Shown here piece after piece: positions 9,098 to 17,466 of a stretch of 64,000 nt of DNA. A program made the translations under genes and the position numbers. The notes beneath the pieces were generated by a model that was given only the letters and a program-made list of their open reading frames with translations, was not told the origin of the DNA and did no database searches. Source of the DNA: ZC4RG30 sp963726085 (GTDB lineage Bacteria > Pseudomonadota > Gammaproteobacteria > Steroidobacterales > Steroidobacteraceae); NCBI GenBank assembly GCA_963726085.1, contig CAVSAR010000006.1, positions 1-64,000 on the forward strand, in the 5' to 3' direction. Position 1 is the first letter of the stretch. Each line of letters starts with the position of its first letter.

Positions 9098-9637
9098 GTG
9101 AGCCTTTCGATCACCGCCACGGAAGCCAGGGTGGCGGCGCGCTTCGGTGCGCTTTCGTTTCGTTCGCCTGCCCACCTTGATCTGCAAGCATTCAGTTCCG
9201 AAAGATTCTTCGATGATTACGACCGCGCCGTTTCAGACAACGAATTCTTCGGCACACATCGCGGACTTCCCATCAGTATCGCCAGTCTGCTGCTGACGTC
9301 GGGATCCGGCAAACAGCGCCACGTGTCCTTCGAAGGTCTGCTAGTTGAGGTGACGCTGCCGAGGGGCCTGCAGGCGACAACGACGGTGATCGCCAGTACC
9401 GGCGCCTTCGAACAGCTGCGCCAATGGTTGAAGACGAGCAACAGCCGAGCCTCGCTGATCGCACTCTACGATCATATAGCAGGCGTCCTGATGGTCGCCG
9501 ATGCGGTGATCGACCCGGATCAGGCCGCAAGGTCCGTGGCCGCAGTGTCGACGTCCCGGACTTCCGTGGAAAAGCCCAACATCTGTAGCCAGGATCGCAA
9601 CACGGCAACAGGATCAATAACCGAGCGCCGGTGTTGA
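9098..9637 (+). CDS. DUF3137-like protein, possibly truncated
   Basis: The sequence SERFFDDYDRAVSDNEFFG, followed by a strand containing HVSFEGLLVEVTLPRGL and ALYDHIAGVLMVADAVIDP, resembles the DUF3137 family: a domain of galanin-like pattern with 'F-x-G-L-x-x-x-x-x-F'. The N-terminal membrane region usual for that family is absent and the final ~35 residues look unrelated, so it may be a shortened or damaged copy. GTG 9098 is 14 bases after the stop of the lipoprotein gene, and AGGAGG lies at 9072-9077, farther than ideal; starts further upstream would overlap the lipoprotein gene. Function unknown. Confidence 0.45.
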   Translation: MSLSITATEARVAARFGALSFRSPAHLDLQAFSSERFFDDYDRAVSDNEFFGTHRGLPISIASLLLTSGSGKQRHVSFEGLLVEVTLPRGLQATTTVIASTGAFEQLRQWLKTSNSRASLIALYDHIAGVLMVADAVIDPDQAARSVAAVSTSRTSVEKPNICSQDRNTATGSITERRC

Positions 9638-9726
9638 CCGGGACTTGCCGCGAAAGTCGCGAATAATGGGTGCGAGTCGAGATTATGCCGAAGGCGGATA
9701 TTTTCGACGTCCCCGTGCACAAAAAA

Positions 9727-9747
9727 GGGAGGCCGCAGCGGCCTCCC
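9727..9747 (-). terminator. Rho-independent terminator of the small periplasmic protein gene
   Basis: Read on the minus strand, GGGAGGCCGC is followed by its complement GCGGCCTCCC through a single-base loop, then by TTTTTT (complement of the A run at 9721-9726). This is a strong intrinsic terminator about 30 bases after the stop codon of the minus-strand gene that ends at 9776. Confidence 0.9.
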
Positions 9748-9751
9748 CGTG

Positions 9752-9769
9752 ACTCTATCTAGATAGAGT
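9752..9769. repeat. Perfect 18-bp palindrome between stop codon and terminator
   Basis: ACTCTATCT is followed immediately by AGATAGAGT, a perfect palindrome with no spacer. It lies six bases after the stop codon of the minus-strand periplasmic protein gene and directly before its terminator. It could be a protein-binding site or add a second hairpin to the transcript end. Confidence 0.75.
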
Positions 9770-9775
9770 TGGCGA

Positions 9776-10210
9776 TTACTTCGCGGCCGGCGGCGGACCG
9801 CCCGGACCACCCCCTGGCGGACGGCGTGCTGCCATCGAAGCTTCCCAGGTCGCGCGCTGCGAGTCGTTAAGCACCTTGCCCACCGCCCCGGTGAAGTTGT
9901 CACGCGCGCCGCGCATCGCGGTCATGGCTTCCTGGCTGGGCGGCGAGCCCTGCGTCATCGGATACTTCTCGCGCAGCGTTGCCTGTTCGGCGATGTAGCC
10001 GTCGACCAGCTTGTCGATCTGCCCCTTCTGTGCATCGCTGAGCTTGAGGGCCGGATCATCCAGCCCCATGCGCGTGATCACGGTTGGGCGATCCATCGGA
10101 GCACGCATGCCGCCACCAGGAGGCGCCTGCGCAAATGCCGTGGATGAGACCAGGACCACCGCGCTGGCGGCAGTGATGGTCAGAATTCTCTTCAACTTGG
10201 TACCGATCAT
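9776..10210 (-). CDS. Small exported protein, Spy/CpxP-like helical periplasmic protein
   Basis: The start is ATG 10210, preceded on the minus strand by CCGGGGGATTT, a reasonable ribosome site; an upstream in-frame ATG at 10246 is less likely. The 144-residue product has a signal peptide ending around SSTAFAQA. The mature part begins with a Pro/Gly-rich stretch, then helices with LKLSDAQKGQIDKLVDGYIAEQATLREKYP and VLNDSQRATWEA, and ends with a Pro/Gly-rich tail. The two 'L-x-x-x-Q' helices resemble the LTxxQ repeats of Spy/CpxP chaperones, so a periplasmic stress or chaperone role is plausible but not proven. Confidence 0.65.
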   Translation of the reverse strand: MIGTKLKRILTITAASAVVLVSSTAFAQAPPGGGMRAPMDRPTVITRMGLDDPALKLSDAQKGQIDKLVDGYIAEQATLREKYPMTQGSPPSQEAMTAMRGARDNFTGAVGKVLNDSQRATWEASMAARRPPGGGPGGPPPAAK

Positions 10211-10242
10211 AAATCCCCCGGAGTGGTGTAATTGCCGCCCGA

Positions 10243-11205
10243 TCATACGCCCGAATCCGCAGCGTCATCGACCACCGCGCGCGCCAGATCCGGCTGGTCG
10301 CAGAACAATCCGTCGCTTCCGGCAGACAGATGCAACTTTAATTCCGCGGCGATGTCTCCGTGGTCTTGCGGGCCGGTGCCACGGCGCAGCGCGGCGGGCA
10401 GGAACGCGTTCTCCGCCCGGAATGTCCACACGTGCACCCCCAGTCCCACCGCGTGCGCGTCGCGCACCAGCGTCGTCGGCGCCAGCGCAGCCCCTGTGTC
10501 CTCGGATACCACCATGGATTTGGGGACACCGATGACTTGCGCGTGACCGGCGATGTGCGCCAGCTGCGCGCCCGTCATTGCGGCATCGCCGCTGAGCAAC
10601 TGCACCAGTGGATGATCGCAGCTGGCCCGCAGCAGCTGCAGGCTGCTGGCTTCAAAGGACTGGATGAACACCGGCGCGCCCTGCAGGCCGCGACCCAGGG
10701 CGGCCAGCAGCGCCGGCTCCAGCGACAGGCCAAGCTGCGCAAAGTGCGCTGCATGCTTGGTCTCCGGGTACACCCCGACCAGCCCGTGGCCTGCGATGCG
10801 CCGGGAGGCGTTGACGCCGGCCAGCAACGCCAGCACCTCATCGAAGGTCGGCACTTCGAACTTCCCGTCGTAGGCCACGTTGCCCGGGCGCAGCTGCGGG
10901 ATGCGCTCGCGGGCGCGCAGGGTCTTGAGTTCCGCCAGCGTGAAGTCCTCGACGAACCAGCCCTCCATCTGCTGGCCGTCAACCACCTGCTGGCGGCGCC
11001 GCGCCGCGAACTCCTGGCGCGCCGCCACGTCGGTGGTGCCGCCAATCTCGTTTTCGTGGCGCGCCACCAGCACCCCGTCGCGGGTCGCCACCAGGTCCGG
11101 TTCGATGTAGTCGGCGCCCTGGAGCATCGCCAGCGCATACGAGGGCAGCGTGTGCTCCGGCAGGTAGCCGCAGGCGCCACGATGGCCGATAACCAGCGCC
11201 TTCAC
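10243..11205 (-). CDS. Glycerophosphodiester phosphodiesterase
   Basis: This 320-residue protein has the GDPD TIM-barrel signature: GHRGACGYLPEHTLPSY at the N-terminus (catalytic His), YIEPDLVATRDGVLVARHE (metal-binding Glu/Asp and second His), and the late VGLGVHVWTFRAEN strand. It should hydrolyse glycerophosphodiesters to glycerol 3-phosphate and an alcohol. No signal peptide is visible from GTG 11205, so the enzyme is probably cytoplasmic. It has the ~50-residue insertion with WFVEDFTLAELKTLRA found in the GlpQ-type proteins. It is divergent from oligopeptidase A and lies just upstream of the small periplasmic protein gene, on the same strand. Confidence 0.88.
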   Translation of the reverse strand: MKALVIGHRGACGYLPEHTLPSYALAMLQGADYIEPDLVATRDGVLVARHENEIGGTTDVAARQEFAARRRQQVVDGQQMEGWFVEDFTLAELKTLRARERIPQLRPGNVAYDGKFEVPTFDEVLALLAGVNASRRIAGHGLVGVYPETKHAAHFAQLGLSLEPALLAALGRGLQGAPVFIQSFEASSLQLLRASCDHPLVQLLSGDAAMTGAQLAHIAGHAQVIGVPKSMVVSEDTGAALAPTTLVRDAHAVGLGVHVWTFRAENAFLPAALRRGTGPQDHGDIAAELKLHLSAGSDGLFCDQPDLARAVVDDAADSGV

Positions 11206-11280
11206 CGAATCGCCGCCGGGTCGTGGGCTTTGCGCATCGGGCGGATGTTACCGCAGGGCGCATCCCCTAGAATGCGTCCC

Positions 11281-13305
11281 ATGGAAGCCACCAACCCCCT
11301 GCTGCGTACCGCGGCGCTGCCACCTTTTGACGAGATCCGCCCCGAGCACGTCGAGGTGGGCATCCGCGAGGTGCTGGAGGAAAACCGCGCGCGCATCCGC
11401 GAGATCGAGCTGCAGCCGCTGCCCAAGTTCGACACCCTGGTGGAACCGCTGGAGGAGCTGCAGCACCGGCTCTCGCGCGCCTGGTCGCCGGTCAGCCATC
11501 TCAATGGTGTGCTCAACAGTGAGGCACTGCGCGAACGCTACAACGCCTGCCTGCCCCTGCTGTCGGACTATGCCACCGACATCTCGCAGAACGAGAAGCT
11601 GTTCCAGGCCTGCAGCGCGGTCAAGCTGGGAGAAGCCGCGACCCTGGATGGCGAGCAGCTGGCCGTGGTCGAGCACATGCTGCTGGAGTTCCGCCTGGCC
11701 GGCGTCGGCCTTGATGGCGACCGCAAGGAACGCTTCAAGACCGTGATGCTCGAGCTGTCGGGCCTGGCCGCCAAGTTCGAGGAGAACGTGCTCGATGCCA
11801 CCAATGCCTTTACGCATCACGTCACCGAGGCCGCCGACCTGGACGGCCTCAACGCCACCATCCTGGAACAGGCACGGGCGCGCGCCGCGGTGGCCGGCAA
11901 GGAAGGCTGGCTGCTGGGACTGGACCAGCCCACCTATGTTGCCGTGGTCACCGATGCGCGCTCGCCCGCGCTGCGCGAGGCCTTCTACCGCGCCTGGTGC
12001 ACCCGCGCATCCGACCAGGGCCCCACGCCGGCGCGCTTCGACAACGCACAGGTGATGGAAGACTTGTTGCGACTGCGCCACGAGACCGCGCAGCTGCTGG
12101 ATTTCCCCAACTACGCCGCCTACGCGCTGGCGCGGCGCATGGCGCGCAGCGTCGATGAAGTACTGGCGTTCCTGCGCGACATGGCCACGGCCGCGCGCCC
12201 GGCCGCACTGCGCGAACTGTCGGAACTGCAGGAGTTCGCCGGCCGCCGGCTCGACGCCTGGGACATCGCCTTTTACTCCGAGCGGCTGCAGGAAGAGCGC
12301 TACCGCGTGTCGCAGGAGGAACTGCGGCCCTGGTTCCCGCTGGCGCGGGTGCTCGACGGGCTGTTCGCCGTGATCGAGCGGCTGTTCGAGGTGTCGATCC
12401 GGGCGCGCGATGACGTGGCGCTGTGGCATCCGGACGCGCGCTACTACGACATCCTGAATGCGGCCGGCACGCCCATCGGCGGCTTCTTCCTCGACCCCTA
12501 CGCCCGCCCCAACAAGCGCAGCGGGGCCTGGATGGATGACTGCGTCGGCCGCAAGTCGATGCGATCGGGCACCGCGCTGCCGGTGGCATTTCTGGTGTGC
12601 AATGCGCTGCCCGGAGCCGCCGGCAAGCCCGCGCAGCTGACCCACGACGACGTGGTGACCCTGTTCCACGAATTCGGCCACGGCCTGCACCACCTGCTGA
12701 CGCGCGCGCGCTTTCCCTCGGTGGCCGGCATCAATGGCGTCGCCTGGGATGCGGTCGAGCTGCCCAGCCAGTTCATGGAGAACTACGCCTGGCAGCCGGA
12801 AGTCCTGCGCGAGGTCACGCGCCACGTGGACACCGGGCTGCCGCTGCCCGAGGAGCAGATCGCCCGATTGCTGCGCACCCGCAACTTCCAGGCCGGCCTG
12901 GCCACCCTGCGGCAGGTCGAGTTCGCGCTGTTTGACTTCAGGTTGCATGCCGAATACGACCCGGCCCGCGGCGGGCGCGTGTACGAGATCCTCGAGGAAG
13001 TGCGCCAGGAAGTGGCCGTCATCTGGACGCCGACGTGGAACCGCTTTCCCAACAACTTCGGGCACATCTTCGCCGGCGGCTACGCCGCCGGTTACTACAG
13101 CTACAAATGGGCCGAGGTGCTGTCGGCCGACGCGTTCTCGGCCTTCGAGGAAGCCGGCATCTACGACCGCGTCACCGCGCGACGCTTTGTCGACAGCATC
13201 CTGTCGCGCGGCGGCAGCCGCGATCCGCTGGACGCGTTCATCGAGTTTCGCGGGCGCGGCCCCAGCATCGAGCCACTGCTGCGTCAACACGGCATCTCGG
13301 CCTGA
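11281..13305 (+). CDS. prlC: Oligopeptidase A (M3 zinc metallopeptidase)
   Basis: The 674-residue protein aligns end to end with PrlC/OpdA, a cytoplasmic zinc endopeptidase that degrades signal peptides and other short peptides. The HEFGHGLHHLL zinc motif begins at residue 463, and the second zinc ligand region is VELPSQFMENYAW. The C-terminal GHIFAGGYAAGYYSYKWAEVLSADAF is characteristic of the M3 family. The ATG at 11281 is preceded not by a ribosome site but by TAGAAT seven bases upstream, compatible with a leaderless transcript. A longer upstream extension in the same frame lies antisense to the phosphodiesterase gene and is not used. Confidence 0.95.
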   Translation: MEATNPLLRTAALPPFDEIRPEHVEVGIREVLEENRARIREIELQPLPKFDTLVEPLEELQHRLSRAWSPVSHLNGVLNSEALRERYNACLPLLSDYATDISQNEKLFQACSAVKLGEAATLDGEQLAVVEHMLLEFRLAGVGLDGDRKERFKTVMLELSGLAAKFEENVLDATNAFTHHVTEAADLDGLNATILEQARARAAVAGKEGWLLGLDQPTYVAVVTDARSPALREAFYRAWCTRASDQGPTPARFDNAQVMEDLLRLRHETAQLLDFPNYAAYALARRMARSVDEVLAFLRDMATAARPAALRELSELQEFAGRRLDAWDIAFYSERLQEERYRVSQEELRPWFPLARVLDGLFAVIERLFEVSIRARDDVALWHPDARYYDILNAAGTPIGGFFLDPYARPNKRSGAWMDDCVGRKSMRSGTALPVAFLVCNALPGAAGKPAQLTHDDVVTLFHEFGHGLHHLLTRARFPSVAGINGVAWDAVELPSQFMENYAWQPEVLREVTRHVDTGLPLPEEQIARLLRTRNFQAGLATLRQVEFALFDFRLHAEYDPARGGRVYEILEEVRQEVAVIWTPTWNRFPNNFGHIFAGGYAAGYYSYKWAEVLSADAFSAFEEAGIYDRVTARRFVDSILSRGGSRDPLDAFIEFRGRGPSIEPLLRQHGISA

Positions 13306-13460
13306 GGGCAGTAGGCAACGCTGCGCAGATCGCCTACTCGGGGCTGGGCACAAGCCGGTAGCTTTTACATATACGTACCGCCAAATGTGCAAAAGTGTGT
13401 CGGCGGTCGCTGGTCACGACCGCAGGGGGTCACTAGACTTCGTCGTTAGGTCCTATCCCG

Positions 13461-14492
13461 ATGACTATAACGACAAGATCCGCCACCTACAGCCAGCGCC
13501 GCAGCGACTACGACGTCACGAACACCGTGCGGGTCAGTTCCGCCGCGGATGTGCGCGACGCCGTGCAGCAGCTGTACGAGCGCGCGTGGCCGGCGGCGGC
13601 ATTTACGCCCGTGGCGCGCGCCTTCCACGATTTCGAGCTGGCATTCACCGGCCGCATGCCCGGCTATTTCGGCGTCGACACCGTCTATCACGACCAGCAG
13701 CACACCCTGGACGTCACGCTGGCCATGGCCCGCCTGATGACCGGTTACGAGCTCACGCATGCCGGTTCGCCGCTGGCCCTGGGGGCCGAGCGCGCCGCCG
13801 TGGGCGTGTGCCTGGCCCTGTTCCATGACATCGGCTACCTGCGCGAGCGCGCCGAAGAGGCGCTCAACGGCGCGGAATTCACGCGCAACCACGTCAGCCG
13901 CAGCGCCCGGTTCATGGACTACTACCTGCCGACCATTGGCTTTGGGCACTGGACCGGCATCACCGGCCAGGTGGTGCATTTCACCGGCTACGAAGTGCCG
14001 TTTGACGTGATCGGGCAGCAGGTCACCGACCCGCGCGACATCCAGCTGGGACACCTGCTGGGCACGGCGGACATGATCGCGCAGATGGCCGATCGCTGTT
14101 ACCTCGAGAAATGCCGCGACCGGCTGTACCCGGAGTTCGTGCTCGGCGGCGTCGCCCTGCCGGTTGCCGCCAATGGCGGACGCGACGTGCGCTATGCATC
14201 GGGACTGGACCTGCTGCGCCAGACGCCGGAGTTCATGGAAGACACACGTCGCAAGCGGCTGGATGGGGCGTTCAACTGCGCCTATCGCTACGTCGAGCCG
14301 CTGTACGAGGGCCGCAACCCCTACATTGAATCCATAGACCGCAGCCTGGCGTTCCTGCGCCAGGTGCTGCGCAGCGAGAGCTGGCGGATGTTGCGCCGCA
14401 CTCCGCAGGTGTTCGCCGCGGAACCTGATTCACTGACCAGCGTGCGCGGCCTGATGGTGGGCTACTTCAAGCGAGCCTGGTCCCAGCAGTAG
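13461..14492 (+). CDS. HD-domain metal-dependent phosphohydrolase-like protein
   Basis: The 343-residue protein carries an HD-type metal site: HDQQH (His81), LFHDIGY (His122-Asp123), and a later GTADMIAQMAD region. This fits the HD superfamily of phosphodiesterases and phosphohydrolases; the spacing resembles the PDEase-type HD proteins. No sensor domain or signal peptide is visible, so it is cytoplasmic. The substrate is not apparent. Its last 26 bases overlap the end of the convergent M15 peptidase gene. Confidence 0.7.
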   Translation: MTITTRSATYSQRRSDYDVTNTVRVSSAADVRDAVQQLYERAWPAAAFTPVARAFHDFELAFTGRMPGYFGVDTVYHDQQHTLDVTLAMARLMTGYELTHAGSPLALGAERAAVGVCLALFHDIGYLRERAEEALNGAEFTRNHVSRSARFMDYYLPTIGFGHWTGITGQVVHFTGYEVPFDVIGQQVTDPRDIQLGHLLGTADMIAQMADRCYLEKCRDRLYPEFVLGGVALPVAANGGRDVRYASGLDLLRQTPEFMEDTRRKRLDGAFNCAYRYVEPLYEGRNPYIESIDRSLAFLRQVLRSESWRMLRRTPQVFAAEPDSLTSVRGLMVGYFKRAWSQQ

Positions 14493-15192
14493 CCAGCCCC
14501 GGTGGGGCTTCCACGTTCATCACATAGCGCTCGACGATTTCCGGCAGGCGCCGGCGCACCGTGTCCAGCGCATCGATTCCCCCTGCCGCCAGCGCCTCCT
14601 CCAGCACTTTGATCGAAAACGCGGCCAGCGCCCGCTGCGCCAGCGGCGCATAGCTGAGGTGCCATACCTCCGGCTGCACGCCGCCGCGGTCCACCGCAAA
14701 GGGGCGATAAAAACCGAATCTGGCTGCATTTTCATCCAGCCACAGGGTGAGGCGGCTGAACCGGCCACCGGGTGCGTATTCGGCCGGCTCCAGGCGCACG
14801 GCATCCCCGGGCGCAATCGCGGCGGCGTCGATCACGTCCAGGTCCGTGCCCCAGTGGTGGCGGCTTGCCCCCGGCAGCGCCGACCACAGCAGGATGGCCG
14901 ACACCAGCTCGTCCTGGTCCAGTGTTGCCGGATCCAGCCGCAGGCCATCGCGGTCCTGCAATTCGCGCTCGCCGCGACACTTGCCGTTCCAGATCAGCAG
15001 CTGGCGCTGGAAGTCGCGAAACGAGGACACGGGCACCAGATCAATCCCGGCGCTGGCCGCAGCGGCGCGCAGCTGCAGGAACGGCGCCACTGCACCACGA
15101 TGCAGCGTGCAGCGCGGCGGATCCAGGTCCACCACGTGGGTGCGCGCGCGGCCGGTCAGCTCAAGGGGCGAGAAATCAAGGCTATCAGGCAT
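14467..15192 (-). CDS. M15-family D-Ala-D-Ala carboxypeptidase-like protein
   Basis: The 241-residue product has the VanY-type zinc peptidase motifs: SSFRDFQRQLLIWNGK, SRHHWGTDLDV (first zinc His and Asp) and PEVWHLSY (second zinc His). Such enzymes trim the terminal D-Ala from peptidoglycan stem peptides. No clear signal peptide is seen. Two in-frame ATGs lie nine bases apart (15201 and 15192). I prefer 15192 because TAGAAT (15205-15200, minus strand) ends seven bases before it and even covers the first ATG, matching the leaderless pattern of nearby genes. It is divergent from the GGDEF-EAL gene. Confidence 0.8.
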   Translation of the reverse strand: MPDSLDFSPLELTGRARTHVVDLDPPRCTLHRGAVAPFLQLRAAAASAGIDLVPVSSFRDFQRQLLIWNGKCRGERELQDRDGLRLDPATLDQDELVSAILLWSALPGASRHHWGTDLDVIDAAAIAPGDAVRLEPAEYAPGGRFSRLTLWLDENAARFGFYRPFAVDRGGVQPEVWHLSYAPLAQRALAAFSIKVLEEALAAGGIDALDTVRRRLPEIVERYVMNVEAPPGLATAGTRLA

Positions 15193-15276
15193 TTCCCTCA
15201 TTCTAGGCCATTGCCCCCGAATGGGGCCTGCACCGGATAGCGCCAGCTGAATTTTAGGAGTTAGACTCAAGGCGAT

Positions 15277-17373
15277 ATGTTCAGTCTGAAGACCAAGTTC
15301 GCGGCCTTCGGCGCAGCCATCGCGCTGGCGCTGCTGGTGGGCTGCGCCGCCATCTTCATTCTGCTGCGCAACATGGGCGTCATCGGGCTTGATCGCTCCT
15401 CCGTGGCCTGGCCCCTGGTGACCATCGCGACACTGGCCATCATCGGTTCGGCGTGGCTGGCGTTCTTCAATGGCCGGCGCCTGGTGCGCATGCTGCAGGA
15501 ACTCAACTACAGCACCACACGCATCTCGCAGGGCGACTACACCCAGCCGGTGCAGACGCTGCGCCGTGACGAGCTGGGCGACCTGCAACGCACCGTCGAC
15601 CAGATGCGCCAGAGCCTGTCGGAAACGACCATCACCAAGAACTACCTCGACAACGTGCTCAACAGCATGTCCGACGCGGTGTTCGTCACCGCGGCCGATG
15701 GCGTCATCAAGATCACCAATGCGGCCGCGCAGCGCCTGACCGGCGCCACCGACGCCGGCCTGGTGGGTCGCAATATCGCCTCGCTGCTGTTTGCGCAGGA
15801 TGCCGACGAGATCGAGCGCCTGCAGCGCGCCCGCGATGTCGGCGAAGCGGTGCTGCGCACCAGCAGCGGCCAGACCATTCCAGTCTCGTTCACCGGCTCG
15901 GCCATCGACACCGCCGATCCGGCGTTTGCCGGCTGCATCTACGTGGCGCGCGACATCACCGACCGCAAGCGCGCCGAGCGGCGCATCCGCTACCTGGCAC
16001 GCTACGACGCGCTGACTAAGGTGCCCAACCGCATGCAGTTCCAGCACCTGCTGCAGCAGGCCATTGCCCGCGCCATGCGCACGCGCACCGGCGTGGCGCT
16101 GCTGTATCTGGACCTCGACCGCTTCAAGGAGGTCAACGACACCTTCGGTCACGCCGCCGGCGATCGCGTGTTGGAAGTGCTCACCGAGCGCCTGACGCGC
16201 ACGCTGCCCCAGGACACGGTGCTGGGTCGCCTGGCGGGCGACGAATTTGCGCTGTTCATCGACGGGGTCTCCGAGCCCGGTGCACGCGAAGTGGTCAAGC
16301 ACCTGTCGCAGGACATCCTCAACGTGGTGGCGCAGCCGTTCCACGTCAACCAGAACGAAGTGTTCCTGTCGGCCAGCATCGGCGTGGCGCTGTGCCCCAA
16401 GGACGCCGAGAACGTCATCGACCTGATCCGCAACGCCGACGCGGCGATGTACTACTCGAAGCAAAACGGCGGCAACAGCTGCGTGTTCTATTCCCCGGAA
16501 ATGAACGCGGCCGCGGTCGAGCGGCTGATGCTCAAGAGCAAGCTCAAGCGCGCGGTCGAGCGCGACGAGCTGGTGGTGGCGTACATGCCCAAGGTCGACC
16601 TGGCCACCGGTCGCATCACCAGCGCCGAGGCGTTGCTGCGCTGGCGCCTGCCCGGCCACGGCGACATCCCGCCGGCGCAGTTCATCCCGCTGGCGGAGGA
16701 AAACAACCTCATCGGCAGCATCGGGGAATGGGTGCTCAATCGCGTGTGCATGGACTACCGCGCGCTGTCCGCCACTGGCAGCAACCCGGGCACCATCGCG
16801 CTGAACCTGTCGCTCAAGCAGCTGCGCCAGGCCAGCTTCATCCTCGACTGCAAGTCGGTGTTTGCCCGCCATGGCGTGCCGCCGGAGCGCCTGGAACTGG
16901 AGATCACCGAGACCACCCTGATGGCCGATCCCAAGCACACCATCGGCATGCTCAACGAACTGGCGGCCATGGGCCTGCATCTTGCCATCGACGACTTCGG
17001 TACCGGTTACTCGTCGCTGTCGGCGCTGCAGCAGTTCCCGATTGGCACACTAAAGATCGACCAGTCGTTCGTGCGCGACGCGACCACCGATCGCAATGAC
17101 GCCACCCTGGTGCGCACCATCATCGAGATGGGACATAGCTTAGGGATGCGCGTCGTGGCCGAGGGCGTGGAGACCGTCGAACAGTTCGCATTCCTGCGCG
17201 AATCCGACTGTGACCAGGCGCAGGGCCGGTTGTTCGGCGACCCGTGCTCGGCCAGCGACCTGGGCGTGCTGCTGGCGCACCAGGAAACCACCGGGGTGTC
17301 GCCGTACGCCCACGTGGTCACGCGCGCGGCGGCCATGGCCGCAAATCCGCCAAGCCCGGTGCGCCTGGCCTGA
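15277..17373 (+). CDS. Membrane-bound HAMP-PAS-GGDEF-EAL protein (cyclic-di-GMP metabolism)
   Basis: The 698-residue protein has two membrane helices (about residues 8-30 and 45-63), a HAMP linker (to ~118) and a PAS domain (~122-240). Next is a GGDEF domain whose active-site loop reads AGDEF at residues 320-324, then an EAL domain with EALLRW (E451), EITETTLM, DDFGTGYSSL, KIDQSFV, EGVET and QGRLFG. All EAL metal and base residues are present, so c-di-GMP phosphodiesterase activity is likely. The A-for-G change in the GGDEF loop still allows cyclase activity in some proteins. The periplasmic loop is very short. It is divergent from the M15 gene. Confidence 0.93.
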   Translation: MFSLKTKFAAFGAAIALALLVGCAAIFILLRNMGVIGLDRSSVAWPLVTIATLAIIGSAWLAFFNGRRLVRMLQELNYSTTRISQGDYTQPVQTLRRDELGDLQRTVDQMRQSLSETTITKNYLDNVLNSMSDAVFVTAADGVIKITNAAAQRLTGATDAGLVGRNIASLLFAQDADEIERLQRARDVGEAVLRTSSGQTIPVSFTGSAIDTADPAFAGCIYVARDITDRKRAERRIRYLARYDALTKVPNRMQFQHLLQQAIARAMRTRTGVALLYLDLDRFKEVNDTFGHAAGDRVLEVLTERLTRTLPQDTVLGRLAGDEFALFIDGVSEPGAREVVKHLSQDILNVVAQPFHVNQNEVFLSASIGVALCPKDAENVIDLIRNADAAMYYSKQNGGNSCVFYSPEMNAAAVERLMLKSKLKRAVERDELVVAYMPKVDLATGRITSAEALLRWRLPGHGDIPPAQFIPLAEENNLIGSIGEWVLNRVCMDYRALSATGSNPGTIALNLSLKQLRQASFILDCKSVFARHGVPPERLELEITETTLMADPKHTIGMLNELAAMGLHLAIDDFGTGYSSLSALQQFPIGTLKIDQSFVRDATTDRNDATLVRTIIEMGHSLGMRVVAEGVETVEQFAFLRESDCDQAQGRLFGDPCSASDLGVLLAHQETTGVSPYAHVVTRAAAMAANPPSPVRLA

Positions 17374-17466
17374 AGTGCGGGTGTTTGCCGGGTCTCGGGG
17401 GCTGCAGCGCGTCCGGGATGCGACTCTGATCATGCCGCTACCGGGCGGACTCCCTAGAATCCACCC

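Noticed and set aside
11248..13392. 714-codon minus-strand frame antisense to prlC
   Set aside because: Composition is typical of an antisense frame (His/Gln/Arg-rich) and prlC is convincing over its whole length.
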